Assembly (NCBI RefSeq): GCF_011074885.1 | Contig: NC_054690.1 | Location: 2,733,001-2,797,000, forward strand | From: Brettanomyces bruxellensis | Lineage: Eukaryota; Ascomycota; Pichiomycetes; Pichiales; Pichiaceae | Length of the DNA stretch: 64,000 bases | Reading direction: 5' to 3' | Shown here: positions 10,375 through 22,900 of the stretch, in pieces | Position numbering within the stretch: the first letter of the stretch is position 1 | How the letters are laid out: every line of letters starts with the position of its first letter | Notes under the pieces: model-generated | What the model was told of the DNA's origin: nothing | The model's input: the letters and a program-made list of their open reading frames with translations, nothing else | Database searches by the model: none | Made by a program: the position numbers and the translations under genes

Positions 10375-12153
10375 ATGAGGCTATCGCAACCAATATTGAC
10401 ACAAGGGCCCGAGGAGCTGCCAAACAAATATATATGTGAAAATACGGCACTCCTTAGTTCACCTCACACGAATAATAACTCTGCCATTGATCGGGGAACA
10501 AGTCTTCCTAATTCATTTTCTATTTTAGCAAAAAGTATCTCCAGCCTTTCACAACTTTTTTCATTGTACCAAAGTCAAAAAATTCATAGAAGAGACATAT
10601 TATATTCGGTTTTTCAAAATACTGGAGATACCACTCCAATAAGCCAAAAACCAAAAATATCCAAGTCCGAAAAAAAAGATAGAACACACTTTGATCATAT
10701 AGTACTTGAAGCTATATATGCAATGAATACAGACAAAGAATTGACCCGACCAAAGTTAATTGATACCGGATCATCTGGATCATACTTTATATACGATCGC
10801 CATGGTCTGAATATTGGGGTTTTCAAGCCACGGGACGAGGAACCGTACGGGTCACTTTCACCTAAAATGACAAAGTGGGTGCATAGAAACCTTTTTCCAT
10901 GTCTTTTCGGCAGATCTTGTTTAATTCCAAATATAGGCTATATTGCAGAAAGTGCAACTTCTCTTCTTGATAGACTTTTGGAGCTTAATCTGGTTCCTTA
11001 CACGGATATAGTAGAGTTTCAATCAGAAAGTTTTTTCTCTCCTATTTCAGAGAGAATAAGGAATGCTTTCTCTGGAAATATTTGCTGTCCACGAAAAATA
11101 GGTTCATTCCAGTTATTCCTTCAAGGTTTCGTTGGAGCAGATACATTTTTTAAAAAATATCCATTACCTGGATATCAATGTTCAAATATCATGAAAATAT
11201 CATCAGGCCATAAAATCTGGTCAGACGAACATGTTTTTAAAAAATTTAAGGTGCAGGTTGAAAAACTAATTATCTTAGACTTCATAATTAGGAATACTGA
11301 CAGGGGTCTTGACAACTGGATGCTTAAGTTGGAGAGTAATAATAGCGAGGAGCCGGAAATTATTGCTAAAGCAATAGATAACGGACTTTCATTCCCATGG
11401 AAACATCCAAACGAGTGGAGGTCATTTCCGTATGGTTGGCTTTATCTTCCATTACAATTTCTTGGCATGCCATTTTCGGAAGAAACAAGGAACCATTTTT
11501 TACAATTTCTTACATCTGTTACCTGGTGGAAAAACGCCATAGATTCCTTGCATGAAATATTTGCGAGAGATCCCGATTTCACAGAGAGCCTGTTTGAAAA
11601 GCAGATGCAGGTTCTTAAAGGGCAGGCATGGAATGTAGTTCAAACGTTAAAAAATAGTCAAGAAGGGCCACTAGACCTTGTACGTAAGCCCCAAATAATT
11701 GTGATAGACGAAAAAATAACTGTACCAAATAGTTGCTACACAAACATTATATCCTGCCAAGGGATGGATAATGAAGAGAGAGCATGCTCTTTCTCTGAAT
11801 ATTTCAATGAAAACCAATGCCCTATTCAAAGTTCGAATAGCGCTCCAATTTCACCCAACATGAAAATTACTGATGATAATACAGCGTTGGATCGTCTTCA
11901 AAGTGACTGGGTTCAATTTCTAAATGGTGGTACTAATGATATGAATTACGAGCACTTAAGTGCAGAATTATCAAAACATATAACTGCAAGAAATCCATAT
12001 GTAATCTCGAAAGCGAAATTTGCGCATAGTACGGGAAACTTAATCGGCCGATTACCGGATGAGCTGCGGGAGACCACATTCGTAAAAAAGCAGACGTTCA
12101 TAATGGAAAGGATTCAAGCAATAGATAGCTCAGCGTTTTTCACCTGTTGTTGA
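10375..12153 (+). CDS. LSB6: Type II phosphatidylinositol 4-kinase
   Basis: 592 residues from the first ATG at 10375; the open frame extends six codons upstream only through TTG. Type II PI4-kinase motifs appear in order: a glycine-rich nucleotide loop at about 132-138 (GSSGSYF), the nucleotide-binding lysine in GVFKP (K151), the catalytic loop IRNTDRGLDNW (D309 region), and the metal-binding DNG (D335). This enzyme makes PI4P on vacuolar, endosomal and plasma membranes, and Lsb6 also affects endosome motility through Las17. The protein ends in two cysteines (FFTCC) and has another CC near residue 237. These could be lipidated to anchor the enzyme. The N-terminal 110 residues are low in complexity and serine-rich. 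Confidence 0.88.
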   Translation: MRLSQPILTQGPEELPNKYICENTALLSSPHTNNNSAIDRGTSLPNSFSILAKSISSLSQLFSLYQSQKIHRRDILYSVFQNTGDTTPISQKPKISKSEKKDRTHFDHIVLEAIYAMNTDKELTRPKLIDTGSSGSYFIYDRHGLNIGVFKPRDEEPYGSLSPKMTKWVHRNLFPCLFGRSCLIPNIGYIAESATSLLDRLLELNLVPYTDIVEFQSESFFSPISERIRNAFSGNICCPRKIGSFQLFLQGFVGADTFFKKYPLPGYQCSNIMKISSGHKIWSDEHVFKKFKVQVEKLIILDFIIRNTDRGLDNWMLKLESNNSEEPEIIAKAIDNGLSFPWKHPNEWRSFPYGWLYLPLQFLGMPFSEETRNHFLQFLTSVTWWKNAIDSLHEIFARDPDFTESLFEKQMQVLKGQAWNVVQTLKNSQEGPLDLVRKPQIIVIDEKITVPNSCYTNIISCQGMDNEERACSFSEYFNENQCPIQSSNSAPISPNMKITDDNTALDRLQSDWVQFLNGGTNDMNYEHLSAELSKHITARNPYVISKAKFAHSTGNLIGRLPDELRETTFVKKQTFIMERIQAIDSSAFFTCC

Positions 12154-12547
12154 AAAATAAAATAATGAAATGATCAGAGACGAACAAAAATTGGATCCCC
12201 CTGGAAGTGGGACTCAAATCTGTTACGTTCGCTATTGCTAATTGAGGAAAGCTTTATTATCTATCGGATTTGAAAATTTCTTTTTCGTGGGAGGAGCTTC
12301 CGAATTTGAAAATTTGTTATCAAAAGTTTTTTTTCTTTTAAGTGAGTCGAGAACATAATTAGATTTGAAGATCGATCGCTCAAGAAAAAATAAAAAGATT
12401 TCCGTTCCTCTCGAAACGATCTGTCTGTCTATTCAGTTCATTTACAAAAGTACTATGACATAGTAAAAGCAAAACACCGACTTAAAAGGTGATGAGAGTT
12501 TGTAGAATAATAACTACTTTGAAGTTGAATTTTGCTTGTACTTCCAA
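12154..12547. promoter_or_regulatory. Intergenic region, BUD16 promoter
   Basis: 394 bp between tandem genes. It is AT-rich, with a TTTTTTTTCTTTT tract near 12328 and a short CTGT repeat near 12421. No factor site stands out and no RNA gene is seen. Confidence 0.4.
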
Positions 12548-13516
12548 ATGACAGCCATTGAGATATCACATTTACCTCCCAAAGCAAACAAAATTTTGTC
12601 AATTCAGTCACATGTTGTTCATGGTTATGTGGGAAACAAGGCAGCTACGTTCCCATTACAGACTTTGAACTGGGATGTTGATGTATTAAACTCTGTTAAT
12701 TTTTCAAACCATACGGGCTATGGTGCTGTTGAAGGTGAATGTTTTTCGGGCAAAGACATTCAGGATGTTTTTTCGGGTCTCAGGTCGATAAACATGAATT
12801 ATGATGCTATGCTAACGGGCTATATACATGGCGCAAATACATTGGATATTGTTGGGAGAGAATGCATGGAGATTAAGAGGAGGAATGAACAGGCTTTATG
12901 GCTCTTGGATCCAGTTATGGGAGATGAAGGTCAGCTTTACGTAAATAAGAATGTCATCCCCATATACAGAAAGATCCTAAGGTCAGGCTTGGTAGATATA
13001 ATCACACCTAATCAATTTGAGCTGGAAGTATTATTAGGACACAAGATTCACGATTTGCAATCTTTAAGACAAGCGGTGAAGCATCTTCACGATGTTTTCG
13101 ACATCAAGTATGTTGTGATATCATCCCTTAGTTTAAGTGGAGAGCAGTTAGGCCTTAAAGGAAACAGGAGCAATAAACTATATTGTTGCGTTTCGGCGTG
13201 TCACCTACAGAAACTTGTATTTTTTGAGATTGATAAGTATGACTCATATTTCACTGGAGTTGGTGACCTCTTTTCAGCCTTGCTTCTAGATCGTGTTTTC
13301 AGGAGTCATGACATCTTACAATCTACAAATGAAGTTCTCACTATTATGTCTAAAGTTTTATATGTGACACGAGAGCTTTGTATAAAACATCTAGGAAAAG
13401 ACGTGAAGGCCAAAATCGGTGACTTTAATAGCATGAAAGAGTGTGAACTTCGTATCGTTGAATGCATAGCTTTATATGGGCAGCGGGACTGCGATTATGA
13501 ACCATTTGAACTATGA
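12548..13516 (+). CDS. BUD16: Pyridoxal/pyridoxine kinase
   Basis: 322 residues from the ATG at 12548; the TTG four codons upstream is ignored. PfkB/ribokinase-fold pyridoxal kinase features are clear: an N-terminal SIQSHVVHGYVGNKAATFPLQ-like start, WDVD..NSVNFSNHTGYG, the LDPVMGDEG segment, TPNQFE, and the ATP/anion-hole motif TGVGDLFSALLL near residue 235. It phosphorylates vitamin B6 vitamers to pyridoxal 5'-phosphate in the cytosol. In S. cerevisiae the gene is called BUD16 and its loss causes genome instability through low PLP. Length is close to the usual 312 or so. It lies just upstream of MET3; many sulfur amino acid enzymes need PLP, but I infer no co-regulation from this. Confidence 0.9.
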   Translation: MTAIEISHLPPKANKILSIQSHVVHGYVGNKAATFPLQTLNWDVDVLNSVNFSNHTGYGAVEGECFSGKDIQDVFSGLRSINMNYDAMLTGYIHGANTLDIVGRECMEIKRRNEQALWLLDPVMGDEGQLYVNKNVIPIYRKILRSGLVDIITPNQFELEVLLGHKIHDLQSLRQAVKHLHDVFDIKYVVISSLSLSGEQLGLKGNRSNKLYCCVSACHLQKLVFFEIDKYDSYFTGVGDLFSALLLDRVFRSHDILQSTNEVLTIMSKVLYVTRELCIKHLGKDVKAKIGDFNSMKECELRIVECIALYGQRDCDYEPFEL

Positions 13517-13764
13517 TTTTGCTCCCTATCTTTTGGGACATCTCATATAACTTGTCTTTTTTTTTCACCATTTAATGCATTTTCCTTTATAGAATCTAAT
13601 ATAAGTTTCAGGGACGGAAACATACTTGTTTTATATTCAATTACATGCACATTATTTTTTGGGCTTCTTCAAGTTTTCCGAGACAAATAAACCTGTAAAG
13701 GTTGGACCAAATTAGGACTAAGCCAAAAAAAGCATGTATGATGAACCAAAAAGACTTCGCCGGA

Positions 13765-13772
13765 TCACGTGA
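13765..13772 (+). promoter_or_regulatory. Cbf1-type box TCACGTGA (distal)
   Basis: A perfect palindrome TCACGTGA. In yeasts Cbf1, with Met4 and Met28, binds TCACGTG before sulfur-assimilation genes including MET3. Assignment follows from motif plus the neighbouring gene. Confidence 0.65.
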
Positions 13773-13825
13773 TATTCAGTGCCGGAGTTTTTTGAAAATA
13801 AATTTCATCGGTTGACTAAGTGAGG

Positions 13826-13832
13826 TCACGTG
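13826..13832 (+). promoter_or_regulatory. Cbf1-type box TCACGTG (proximal)
   Basis: A second TCACGTG, 61 bp from the first. Paired sites are typical of methionine-regulated promoters and support control by the Cbf1-Met4 complex. Confidence 0.65.
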
Positions 13833-14123
13833 TTTTGAAAAAGATATCTGAAAAATGTGGAGAAATCTGTAAACCACAATGAAACCAAAAGTTTTATTCA
13901 TAATGAAGATGCAATGAATCAACATGATGAATTGTGAAAATTTCAACCAGGAACAAGTTTGTTCAAAAAAATGGCGAAAAAGTGATATAAATAACACATT
14001 TTGGTTTTTTTTACGATTATTCTGTTTTGCTTAGAAGAATTGTGATGCTGCTTCCATCTTCACAAGCTGAACTTTCGGTAACTCAATATTTGTTGAATAG
14101 GATAGTCAACATAACAAAGGTAG

Positions 14124-15789
<1,666 letters not shown>

Positions 15790-16718
15790 TTTGTAGAATG
15801 ATTACAGAGTTGTTTAATATATAAAATAACCTTAATAATAACAGAAACATCACCCACTTTATAGTTGTAAGCTGTTTTCCATTAGTATTTTTTTGTCCAC
15901 TTTCATTGGTTGGTACAAACTGAAATGTGTTAAAAAATACCAGTGGCTTCATATTTAAACAAAAAAAACATGTCTTTAAAGTCTAACGATAAGGGACGGT
16001 TAGATAAATGTAGCAAAATGACATTTAATATTAATTATGCAAAGGTAGTTACTAATTGAAGAAGACCTATAGTATTTGAGTAAAAAAACGACCTGCGTCG
16101 ATAGGACGATAGACCATTATTTTGTTGCTTCCGGATATTGGAGGAACCCTATATTAATTAATTTAAAGGCGGGAATATTTCGAAAAGTCGACCGACGTGA
16201 AGAAAAAAAAATTTTTAAGCACATTATAATGCTTACTTTAACGTTAGGAAACATTCATTTCTTCTTTACGCTTCAACGAATGCAGAAGAGTTCAAACTTT
16301 ACCAAAGGTTATCTTTTTCGCATACTCGAGCAGTGCTAGTTCAGTTAAAGAAGCATATAAATCTATCCGCAGCGAGGAATTTCTGTCAAGCGAGCGAGCA
16401 CCAGGTGAAAAAAATTTACGTTTGGTGCGAAAACTAGAAATTCACGCTCTAGAGTTATATTTACAGTTTACTTCAAAGAGCGAGTGCGTTATAAGAATTC
16501 AAGGAGTGGCAGCTATATAAAGTTATATACAAGACTCCACGGTGTTGAATACATCCTGCTGCTTAAAAGTACACACGTGTATTATCTGCTAGTCTCAGAA
16601 GGGTAGAGTCTCCTTTTGCAATTATTGTCAGGCGTTCCAATTTTTTGTTAGAAGGATTGTTTGGATAATTATTAAAGATTCATCTTAGAAATAAAGATAG
16701 AGAAAAGCCTAACTAAGA
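15790..16718. other. Intergenic region upstream of the zinc-cluster gene
   Basis: 929 bp with the MET3 terminator side and the next gene's promoter. TATA-like ATATAAA occurs near 16355 and 16515. An ORF over 16076-16339 starts with TTG and looks like chance. I see no RNA gene. Confidence 0.4.
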
Positions 16719-18014
16719 ATGTCAACAGCTCCAAGATATTATTATATCAATGGTAAGATTTCAACCTGCCGAAGATGCAAGAGAAAGAGAACATTGGATG
16801 AACCACCCGAACATCTTAAGTTTAAAACTTGCTATAGGTGCAGAATGATCGAGAGGGATCAAAAAAAGGGACACCAAGGTAGGAGAAACCACTCAGCTCA
16901 TAGCATCAGAAAGCCTCCACATCATACTCATTCGGTTAAGGTAGAAGCAATTGCACAGCAGATAAACTCGTCTAAGCCTACCATATATTTGCCGCAAATG
17001 ATTACAAACACGTCATTGGGTATGATGAGCCATGCCGTGAATATGAATCAAAAAATCGAATTACAACATAATGCGAATGTTCCAATTACCGATATGGGAC
17101 CAACAAGATCAGATGTATTTATTGATATGACGCATACCAACATAAGCAATTCCAACGGTTCCATTCCTGCCAAGGATGAGAACTTTATATTATACAATCC
17201 CCAATTTAAGGAAGCTAGAGAGACTAATTCAAAAAATCTTGGCTTAAATACGACGAGTGCATCCACAGGGTACCCACAATCAATTTCCACTTCGTATCCT
17301 ATGCAATTATTAGATGATACAGGAAAGAGCGAACAGTTATTGATGTCACCGGAACAGGAAGAAGCGATGCTGAACAGCTTTTTATTTCAATTAAGAGAAG
17401 ATCAACAACAATCCAAATCTTTGCGGTCTGTTTACACAATTCCTGCTGTTAATCAATGTATGAATTGCCTTGAAAATCTCGAACAGAACAAATTGGGAAT
17501 ACAAATTTGTGAGGCATGCCAACATCAGAAATCAGTTATTCATGCGTTCAGTTACTATCTTACAATATTGAGACGAAACAAGAAAGATGAGCTATGTAAA
17601 GTAACACTCATATCCCAAATTCCTTTGAATGAGTTGCTCGCCTTAAGCGGTGAGAAAACAGGCAAGGATGTTGCAACCTGCTTATACGAAAAATTCATTT
17701 TTCCGATTAATGAAGCCACTGGCGCTGAATTTGTCGTTCTAGATCAGAAAGGAGACCAAGGGAAAAAGTCCGAGTCAAAAGTGATCAGTCTTATTCTAAA
17801 ATGCACAAACGATCCAGGATGTTCCAAAGACGTGAGTAATGATAATATTGATCCGGAGGCTCTTTTAATGGATAGTACCAATTCTCAATCTGATAAATAT
17901 TACGTTACGTCTACTAAAAAGCAGAAAAGAGGATGCAATTCTCTTATAACTATTTCATACGATCTCAGAACTGGTGATCTAGCAATGTCCTTTTCCCACA
18001 AAGCCCATCAATGA
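16719..18014 (+). CDS. Unrecognised protein with three cysteine clusters, probable DNA-binding factor
   Basis: 431 residues; ATG at 16719 in a good context (AAG before it). I do not recognise the family. Three cysteine groups are visible. N-terminal: C17-x2-C20-x17-C38-x2-C41 within a very basic stretch (residues 17-57), with GATA-finger spacing but no TxxWRR or CNAC. Central: C247-x2-C250-x13-C264-x2-C267, followed by a helix-rich segment. C-terminal: C362, C368, C406 then H427-x2-H430 around the pattern GCNSLITISYDLRTGDLAMSF, reminiscent of WRKY-GCM1/FLYWCH-type zinc folds. Residues 75-240 are low-complexity (N, S, T, Q), as in yeast transcription factors. It is convergent with the protease gene, with only 4 bp between stop codons. 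A transcription factor role is an inference; a Wor3-like or Rbf1/Aft-like relative is possible. Confidence 0.6.
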   Translation: MSTAPRYYYINGKISTCRRCKRKRTLDEPPEHLKFKTCYRCRMIERDQKKGHQGRRNHSAHSIRKPPHHTHSVKVEAIAQQINSSKPTIYLPQMITNTSLGMMSHAVNMNQKIELQHNANVPITDMGPTRSDVFIDMTHTNISNSNGSIPAKDENFILYNPQFKEARETNSKNLGLNTTSASTGYPQSISTSYPMQLLDDTGKSEQLLMSPEQEEAMLNSFLFQLREDQQQSKSLRSVYTIPAVNQCMNCLENLEQNKLGIQICEACQHQKSVIHAFSYYLTILRRNKKDELCKVTLISQIPLNELLALSGEKTGKDVATCLYEKFIFPINEATGAEFVVLDQKGDQGKKSESKVISLILKCTNDPGCSKDVSNDNIDPEALLMDSTNSQSDKYYVTSTKKQKRGCNSLITISYDLRTGDLAMSFSHKAHQ

Positions 18015-18018
18015 TAAA

Positions 18019-19323
18019 CTATTTTTGGAGGGCTGCTAGTGCGTGTTCCATTTCTTTGCCTGAAACCTGTATTTTTTTGTATCCGTTGATCAATGTTGAG
18101 TTGTGTGAAATTGACTTTGCTTTTTGGTAAACATCCCATTGACGCACTCCTGTGTTGGCAATTTTGTTAGGACTTCCTGGGCGAAGAAGAAGGCTAGTTC
18201 TCGGAATAGAACCAGAAATAGCTAGTCGGGTGATTTCACCGCGAATATCAATCATTGACGTTCCATTTCCTAGAAGTTGTGCAGCTATACCCGCGACTAC
18301 TGGACTTGCCATTGATGTTCCTGACATTTGTTTGCTTTGTCCAAAATCGTATGGATTGTTAGAGACACTTTTTACATCAACACCGCTGGAGAAGATGTCG
18401 ACACAGTGACCCCAATTTGAAAAGCTTGCAATTTTATCCTTAACGTCGTTGATGGCACCAACCGATATTGCATTTGTCGAACCAGCCGGTGATGTTCTAC
18501 AGGCATCAATGTTGCTATTTCCAGCTGCAGCTATAATTAGTAGGCCGGACTCAACCGCCGCCTCAATTGCTGCATCTAATATTGTGCTTCTTGCTGCTCC
18601 AAGCGAGAGATTGGCAACACCTGGCTTTTCAGCCTCCGCTCTATGATTAACTGCGTACTCAAGACCTGCGATAACAGATGAAAGGGAACCTTGTCCATTA
18701 TGATCCAATGTTTTGATGGATATAATTTGTGCTTTTTTTGCTACGCCATATGTTTTTGAGGCTGCAATACCAGCGACGTGTGTTCCATGTCCGACGTAGT
18801 CTATATGCCTTGCATCATTTGAATAATTTGGTCCTAGTAAGGCTCTTCCTTCAAACTCAGGATGTTCAACAAACACCCCCGTATCAATTATGTACACGTT
18901 GACACCACGTCCTAGCAGATTGGAATCATAGAAATATTCGTTATCATCATCATTCTCAATGGGTCCATCTTGTGATAATCTTACTAAGTGGTTCGGTGCA
19001 TTATATTGCGTACTATAGTCGGCTGTTTTTACAGTGATATCGGGACTGATTCTTGCGACCAATGGATTGTCTGCCAATCTTTGAATAACATCTTTTGTGA
19101 ACTCTCCTACCATCCCTTCAAATTGGCCGAAAGAAAAGACTTTTCTAATTCCGGACCTTACATGATTTGCACTTTGTACTTTGTCATCTTGAAGACATAA
19201 CGATTCCATAGTCATGGGATTTTTCAGCTGGAGGAGATATCTTGCTGGTTTCCTCCATGTATTATCAATTGGAGAAGCAAATACTCCTGCTGCTATTGTG
19301 AAAAACAATAATAATGCCAACAT
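18019..19323 (-). CDS. Subtilisin-like serine protease (proteinase K / Prb1 family)
   Basis: 434 residues with a cleavable signal peptide (about 1-16, LLLFFTIAAGVFAS), an inhibitor I9-type propeptide (about 26-100) and an S8 catalytic domain. The catalytic triad is visible: D147 (YIIDTGV), H179 (GHGTHVAG) and S337 (SGTSMASP). The oxyanion asparagine N269 lies in AAAGNSN. Cysteines around 275 and 307 could form a disulfide. It is much shorter than vacuolar proteinase B (635 in S. cerevisiae), lacking the long acidic pro-region, and nearer in size to Ysp3/Rrt12-type or secreted proteinase K-like enzymes. It could be vacuolar, spore-related or secreted; the sequence does not decide. Confidence 0.85.
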   Translation of the reverse strand: MLALLLFFTIAAGVFASPIDNTWRKPARYLLQLKNPMTMESLCLQDDKVQSANHVRSGIRKVFSFGQFEGMVGEFTKDVIQRLADNPLVARISPDITVKTADYSTQYNAPNHLVRLSQDGPIENDDDNEYFYDSNLLGRGVNVYIIDTGVFVEHPEFEGRALLGPNYSNDARHIDYVGHGTHVAGIAASKTYGVAKKAQIISIKTLDHNGQGSLSSVIAGLEYAVNHRAEAEKPGVANLSLGAARSTILDAAIEAAVESGLLIIAAAGNSNIDACRTSPAGSTNAISVGAINDVKDKIASFSNWGHCVDIFSSGVDVKSVSNNPYDFGQSKQMSGTSMASPVVAGIAAQLLGNGTSMIDIRGEITRLAISGSIPRTSLLLRPGSPNKIANTGVRQWDVYQKAKSISHNSTLINGYKKIQVSGKEMEHALAALQK

Positions 19324-19920
19324 AGTTACCGTTCATATGTACTTGTTAATATAAACACTGTAATAAATTAGTTAGTTCATTTAAACAAATGATCTATACA
19401 TCTTTATATACGAATGCAAATAAATTTAAGATCACAAAAGAGAATTTCATATTAGAAATGATTTAACCGGGCGCCTAATTAGACAATTTATTTTACTAGT
19501 TATTACGGTCTTTGTCAATTTTTATCAAATTTGGTCCGAACAAGAATCCCTAAATTTATCTCCTTCTATTTGAGAACAAAGGTATGGTAGGGATAAATTG
19601 AAGAGAAAAACTTTTACACCACTAAATAAAAGTGAAGTTATTTCATGATTTTATCCCTCTTCATATCTAAAAATTACATGAATAACCAGAACTTTGAATC
19701 GTATTTAACTGAACTACAATGGGCCAATAAAAATGAACTTATTATAATTGCAAAATGAAAGAAATAAAAAGGTACAAAGGGAAATATTATTATTACACCC
19801 TTGTTTCCACTAGAGAGAGAAAATTTCAAAAAAGAATGTCAGCTGCTTACAAACAACATATAAAAAAATATTATGTGAATCGAACATACTCATATTAGTT
19901 TCACCACGACTAACACAAGC
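19324..19920. other. Intergenic region: protease promoter and ACC1 3' flank
   Basis: 597 bp between two tandem minus-strand genes. TTTATATA near 19401 is the likely TATA of the protease gene. AT-rich; nothing else stands out. Confidence 0.4.
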
Positions 19921-22900
19921 TTATTTAAGACCCTTGAGGATCTTCTCTTTCTGCTTAGCAGGAAGCAACGACATTATTTCTGCTAATCCTTCGGCAGTGT
20001 GCTTTGGATCGATCTTGAAGAGACGTGCGAGTTTTTGTTTCACAGCATCACCCTTCAACTTCTTAATCTGAGATTCTAGATTCTTGTGATTCTCTTCTAT
20101 CCACAAGGCGACCTCACGATCGTTCTTTGTATTCAACGTTGATGGTAACCAAGAATTAAGTCTAGCCACCCTTTCGAGACGTGTGGAGTCCGTAACTTGT
20201 TCTGATATACGTTTAATCAAATACTCTTCATTCAATCTTCTTCTAACTCTCCAGAAAAAGAACCTTCTGGCTTCACGCCATTCCAATTCCTTTCTAATCA
20301 CACCTTTGGCAACCATTCTGTTTGAGCGATCGTGCAAATCTGCAAATTGAATTGACACTTGCTTATAGATAGGCATCAAATGATAATGACGATCATTTAA
20401 CTTCTTCGTTATCTCTGCCTTTTCTGTATCCGAAATGTCAGAGGATTGTAGCTTTGTAGAGTACTCGCGACATTGACCATCAAGACGATCCATTGTCTTC
20501 AGAAGTTTATTTTCCCTGTACTTAATACCAACAAGACCTGCTGGTTCAAGAACACCAGCACGTGATTCCACATCCGCATACATTTCCATCATATTTGGAT
20601 TGATGGTTGGATCAAGAACAACCCATGAACCACCACGAAGCTCTCCAGTAGGAGGGATGTAGACAAATATAGGCTGTTTGTAGTTAACGAAAGCATCCAC
20701 AATGTAAGAACCATACTTCAACACTTCATTATACATATCCCTTTGACCACCGGAGAAGCCACGCCAATTGGCCAAAACCATTAATGGCAATTGTTCACCA
20801 TAGTTAAAATCATTAATAGCCTGGGCAGTCTTAAATGCAGAGTTTGGATACCAAACCTGACCGGCTTCTTGAACCAACAACTCAGTTGATTTAGGATTGG
20901 CTGGATCAGCTGGAATCAAATTCTGAACCGTCTTAGGATTAACAGCAATCACACCCATCGGAATACCTCCCAAACGAGCTCTACCAACAACAACACCACG
21001 TGCCCAACCGGAAAGTGTTTCTTGGAAAGAGTCTTTATCGAACATACCATACTCAAATCCATCTTCAGTGCTACGACCTTCAATAAGCCATTTAGCATCA
21101 TAAAGTTCATCGGCCACAGGCTTAAAATCAATGGCTCTGTCCCATGGATCTTTAGGATCAACAAAAACTGGAACAGGGACACCTCGTTTCGATGGAATAT
21201 AAGATAACCACTTCAGAATCTTTTGAACACCAGAAAGATCATCAACAGCAGTCAAATGAGAGACACCGTTGGTATACATAATCTGAGTACCACCTAATTG
21301 CAAATTTGAAGCGTAAACTTCACGTCCAAGCAATTTGTTGATAGCCCTAGCACCAGTCAAAATAATTGGTTGACCTTCAACTTGAATGGATCTCTCGCCT
21401 AAGCGGACCAAATAAGCACCAATGCCGACACTTCTGCAAGTAACCAAGGTAATAGTAAAGATGTCCTTATATGCACGTGAAGTGGCACCAGCAATCAAGC
21501 CAGAGCCTCTTAAACATTCAACACCAAGACCATCCTCAGCTCCAATAATGGCTTTAATGATATAACGAGTTTCTCCATCTTCGACTATCTTGTCGACAAC
21601 AACCGAATTCCACTTATCCTCCTTTTCTAACGCCTTTTTATCATCATCAGTTAGATACAAGTAGCTGAATCCCTTTGATGGATCTTTGTGATCCAACCAG
21701 GCAACTTTATAGAATGGAAGAAGTTCTTCAGCAATTCCAATACGAGCACCAGAGTTCGCAGCCAAGTAGATTCGAGGAATTCCCAATTTTTCGGCTTTCT
21801 TCGTCACTTTTTCAAAGAAAGAATCCTCCTTAGGCCCGAAGGAACCAATTTGGAATGTAATATCATTAGCAACAATAATGAATTGACGGCCTTTTGAATA
21901 TTCAGGTGTCTTAGCAGTAACAAGGAAGGCCACCATGCCAATAGTATTGGCCCCCGGTTCACGAGAAACAGTTGTTAGCTCTCCAGATTCATCAAGAATC
22001 AATTCCTCATAAGTAAGGAAATTGTCTTTAAATTTCATTCCGGCATCAACCTTCTTCCATTGATCAGAAAGAGCCTGTCTGAATAACTCAGGGAAGTCAT
22101 ACACATACGTTGTTCCCATGCTGTGTGCCTTTTGCCTCTTTGGCTGAAGCCATTCCTTAGTTGGGTATGGGGTGGAGATTGGACGCATATGCATTGAGCC
22201 CGGGGCTCCAATTGACTTGAAAATCCATTCGCCTTTGCTGTTTCTTTCCTCAACATATAACTCCGACTTCACAACGTAACCACTAACGTTATTAATGACA
22301 GCACGCAATGGGAATGGAACACCAGTTTCAGGGTCAGTGCACATAATACGTATTTCTGCACCCGTGACACGGAGTCTCCATAGTCTTCTTCCGAATCTCT
22401 CCAAAAATCCTCCAAACGCATTCTCCACATCCTCTGGGGTGATGTTGAACACGGCAGAAAAGTTAATGAAAATATGATTCATATCTGTGTTAGAAGTATC
22501 CAACACTTCCAAAGTGTCGAGAATATCAGAGATAAGTCTATGAGCCTCTGAAATAAGATATTCCGGAGCAGTAATATCATCCCTTATGGAACCAGTTCTG
22601 ATAATGCCTCTGGTAAAATACCGCTTGTCAACACCAGCAGAATTCTTTGCCACGGCCTCGTAAACATGAATGTTCCGATTATCAGTTGGGATGAGCTTAA
22701 TATTGAAATTCGAAAGACGGCCCAACTCAAGCTGATAAGCCAAAGCTGGCTCAATATGGCGAATAACCTGATCTTCAACATACGGTTTGGCAGGTGACGA
22801 AGTTTTGAAAGTATAATACTTCGGATAGCAGCCAGCCTTATCACCAAGAACAAAAGTGATTCTTCTAATCCGAGCACCGTTGAGATCAGCTCTATTATCA

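Noticed and set aside
12190..12245. Possible tRNA-like sequence (ACTCAAATC)
   Set aside because: It does not fit a B box (GGTTCRANNCC), and no matching A box or acceptor stem is visible.
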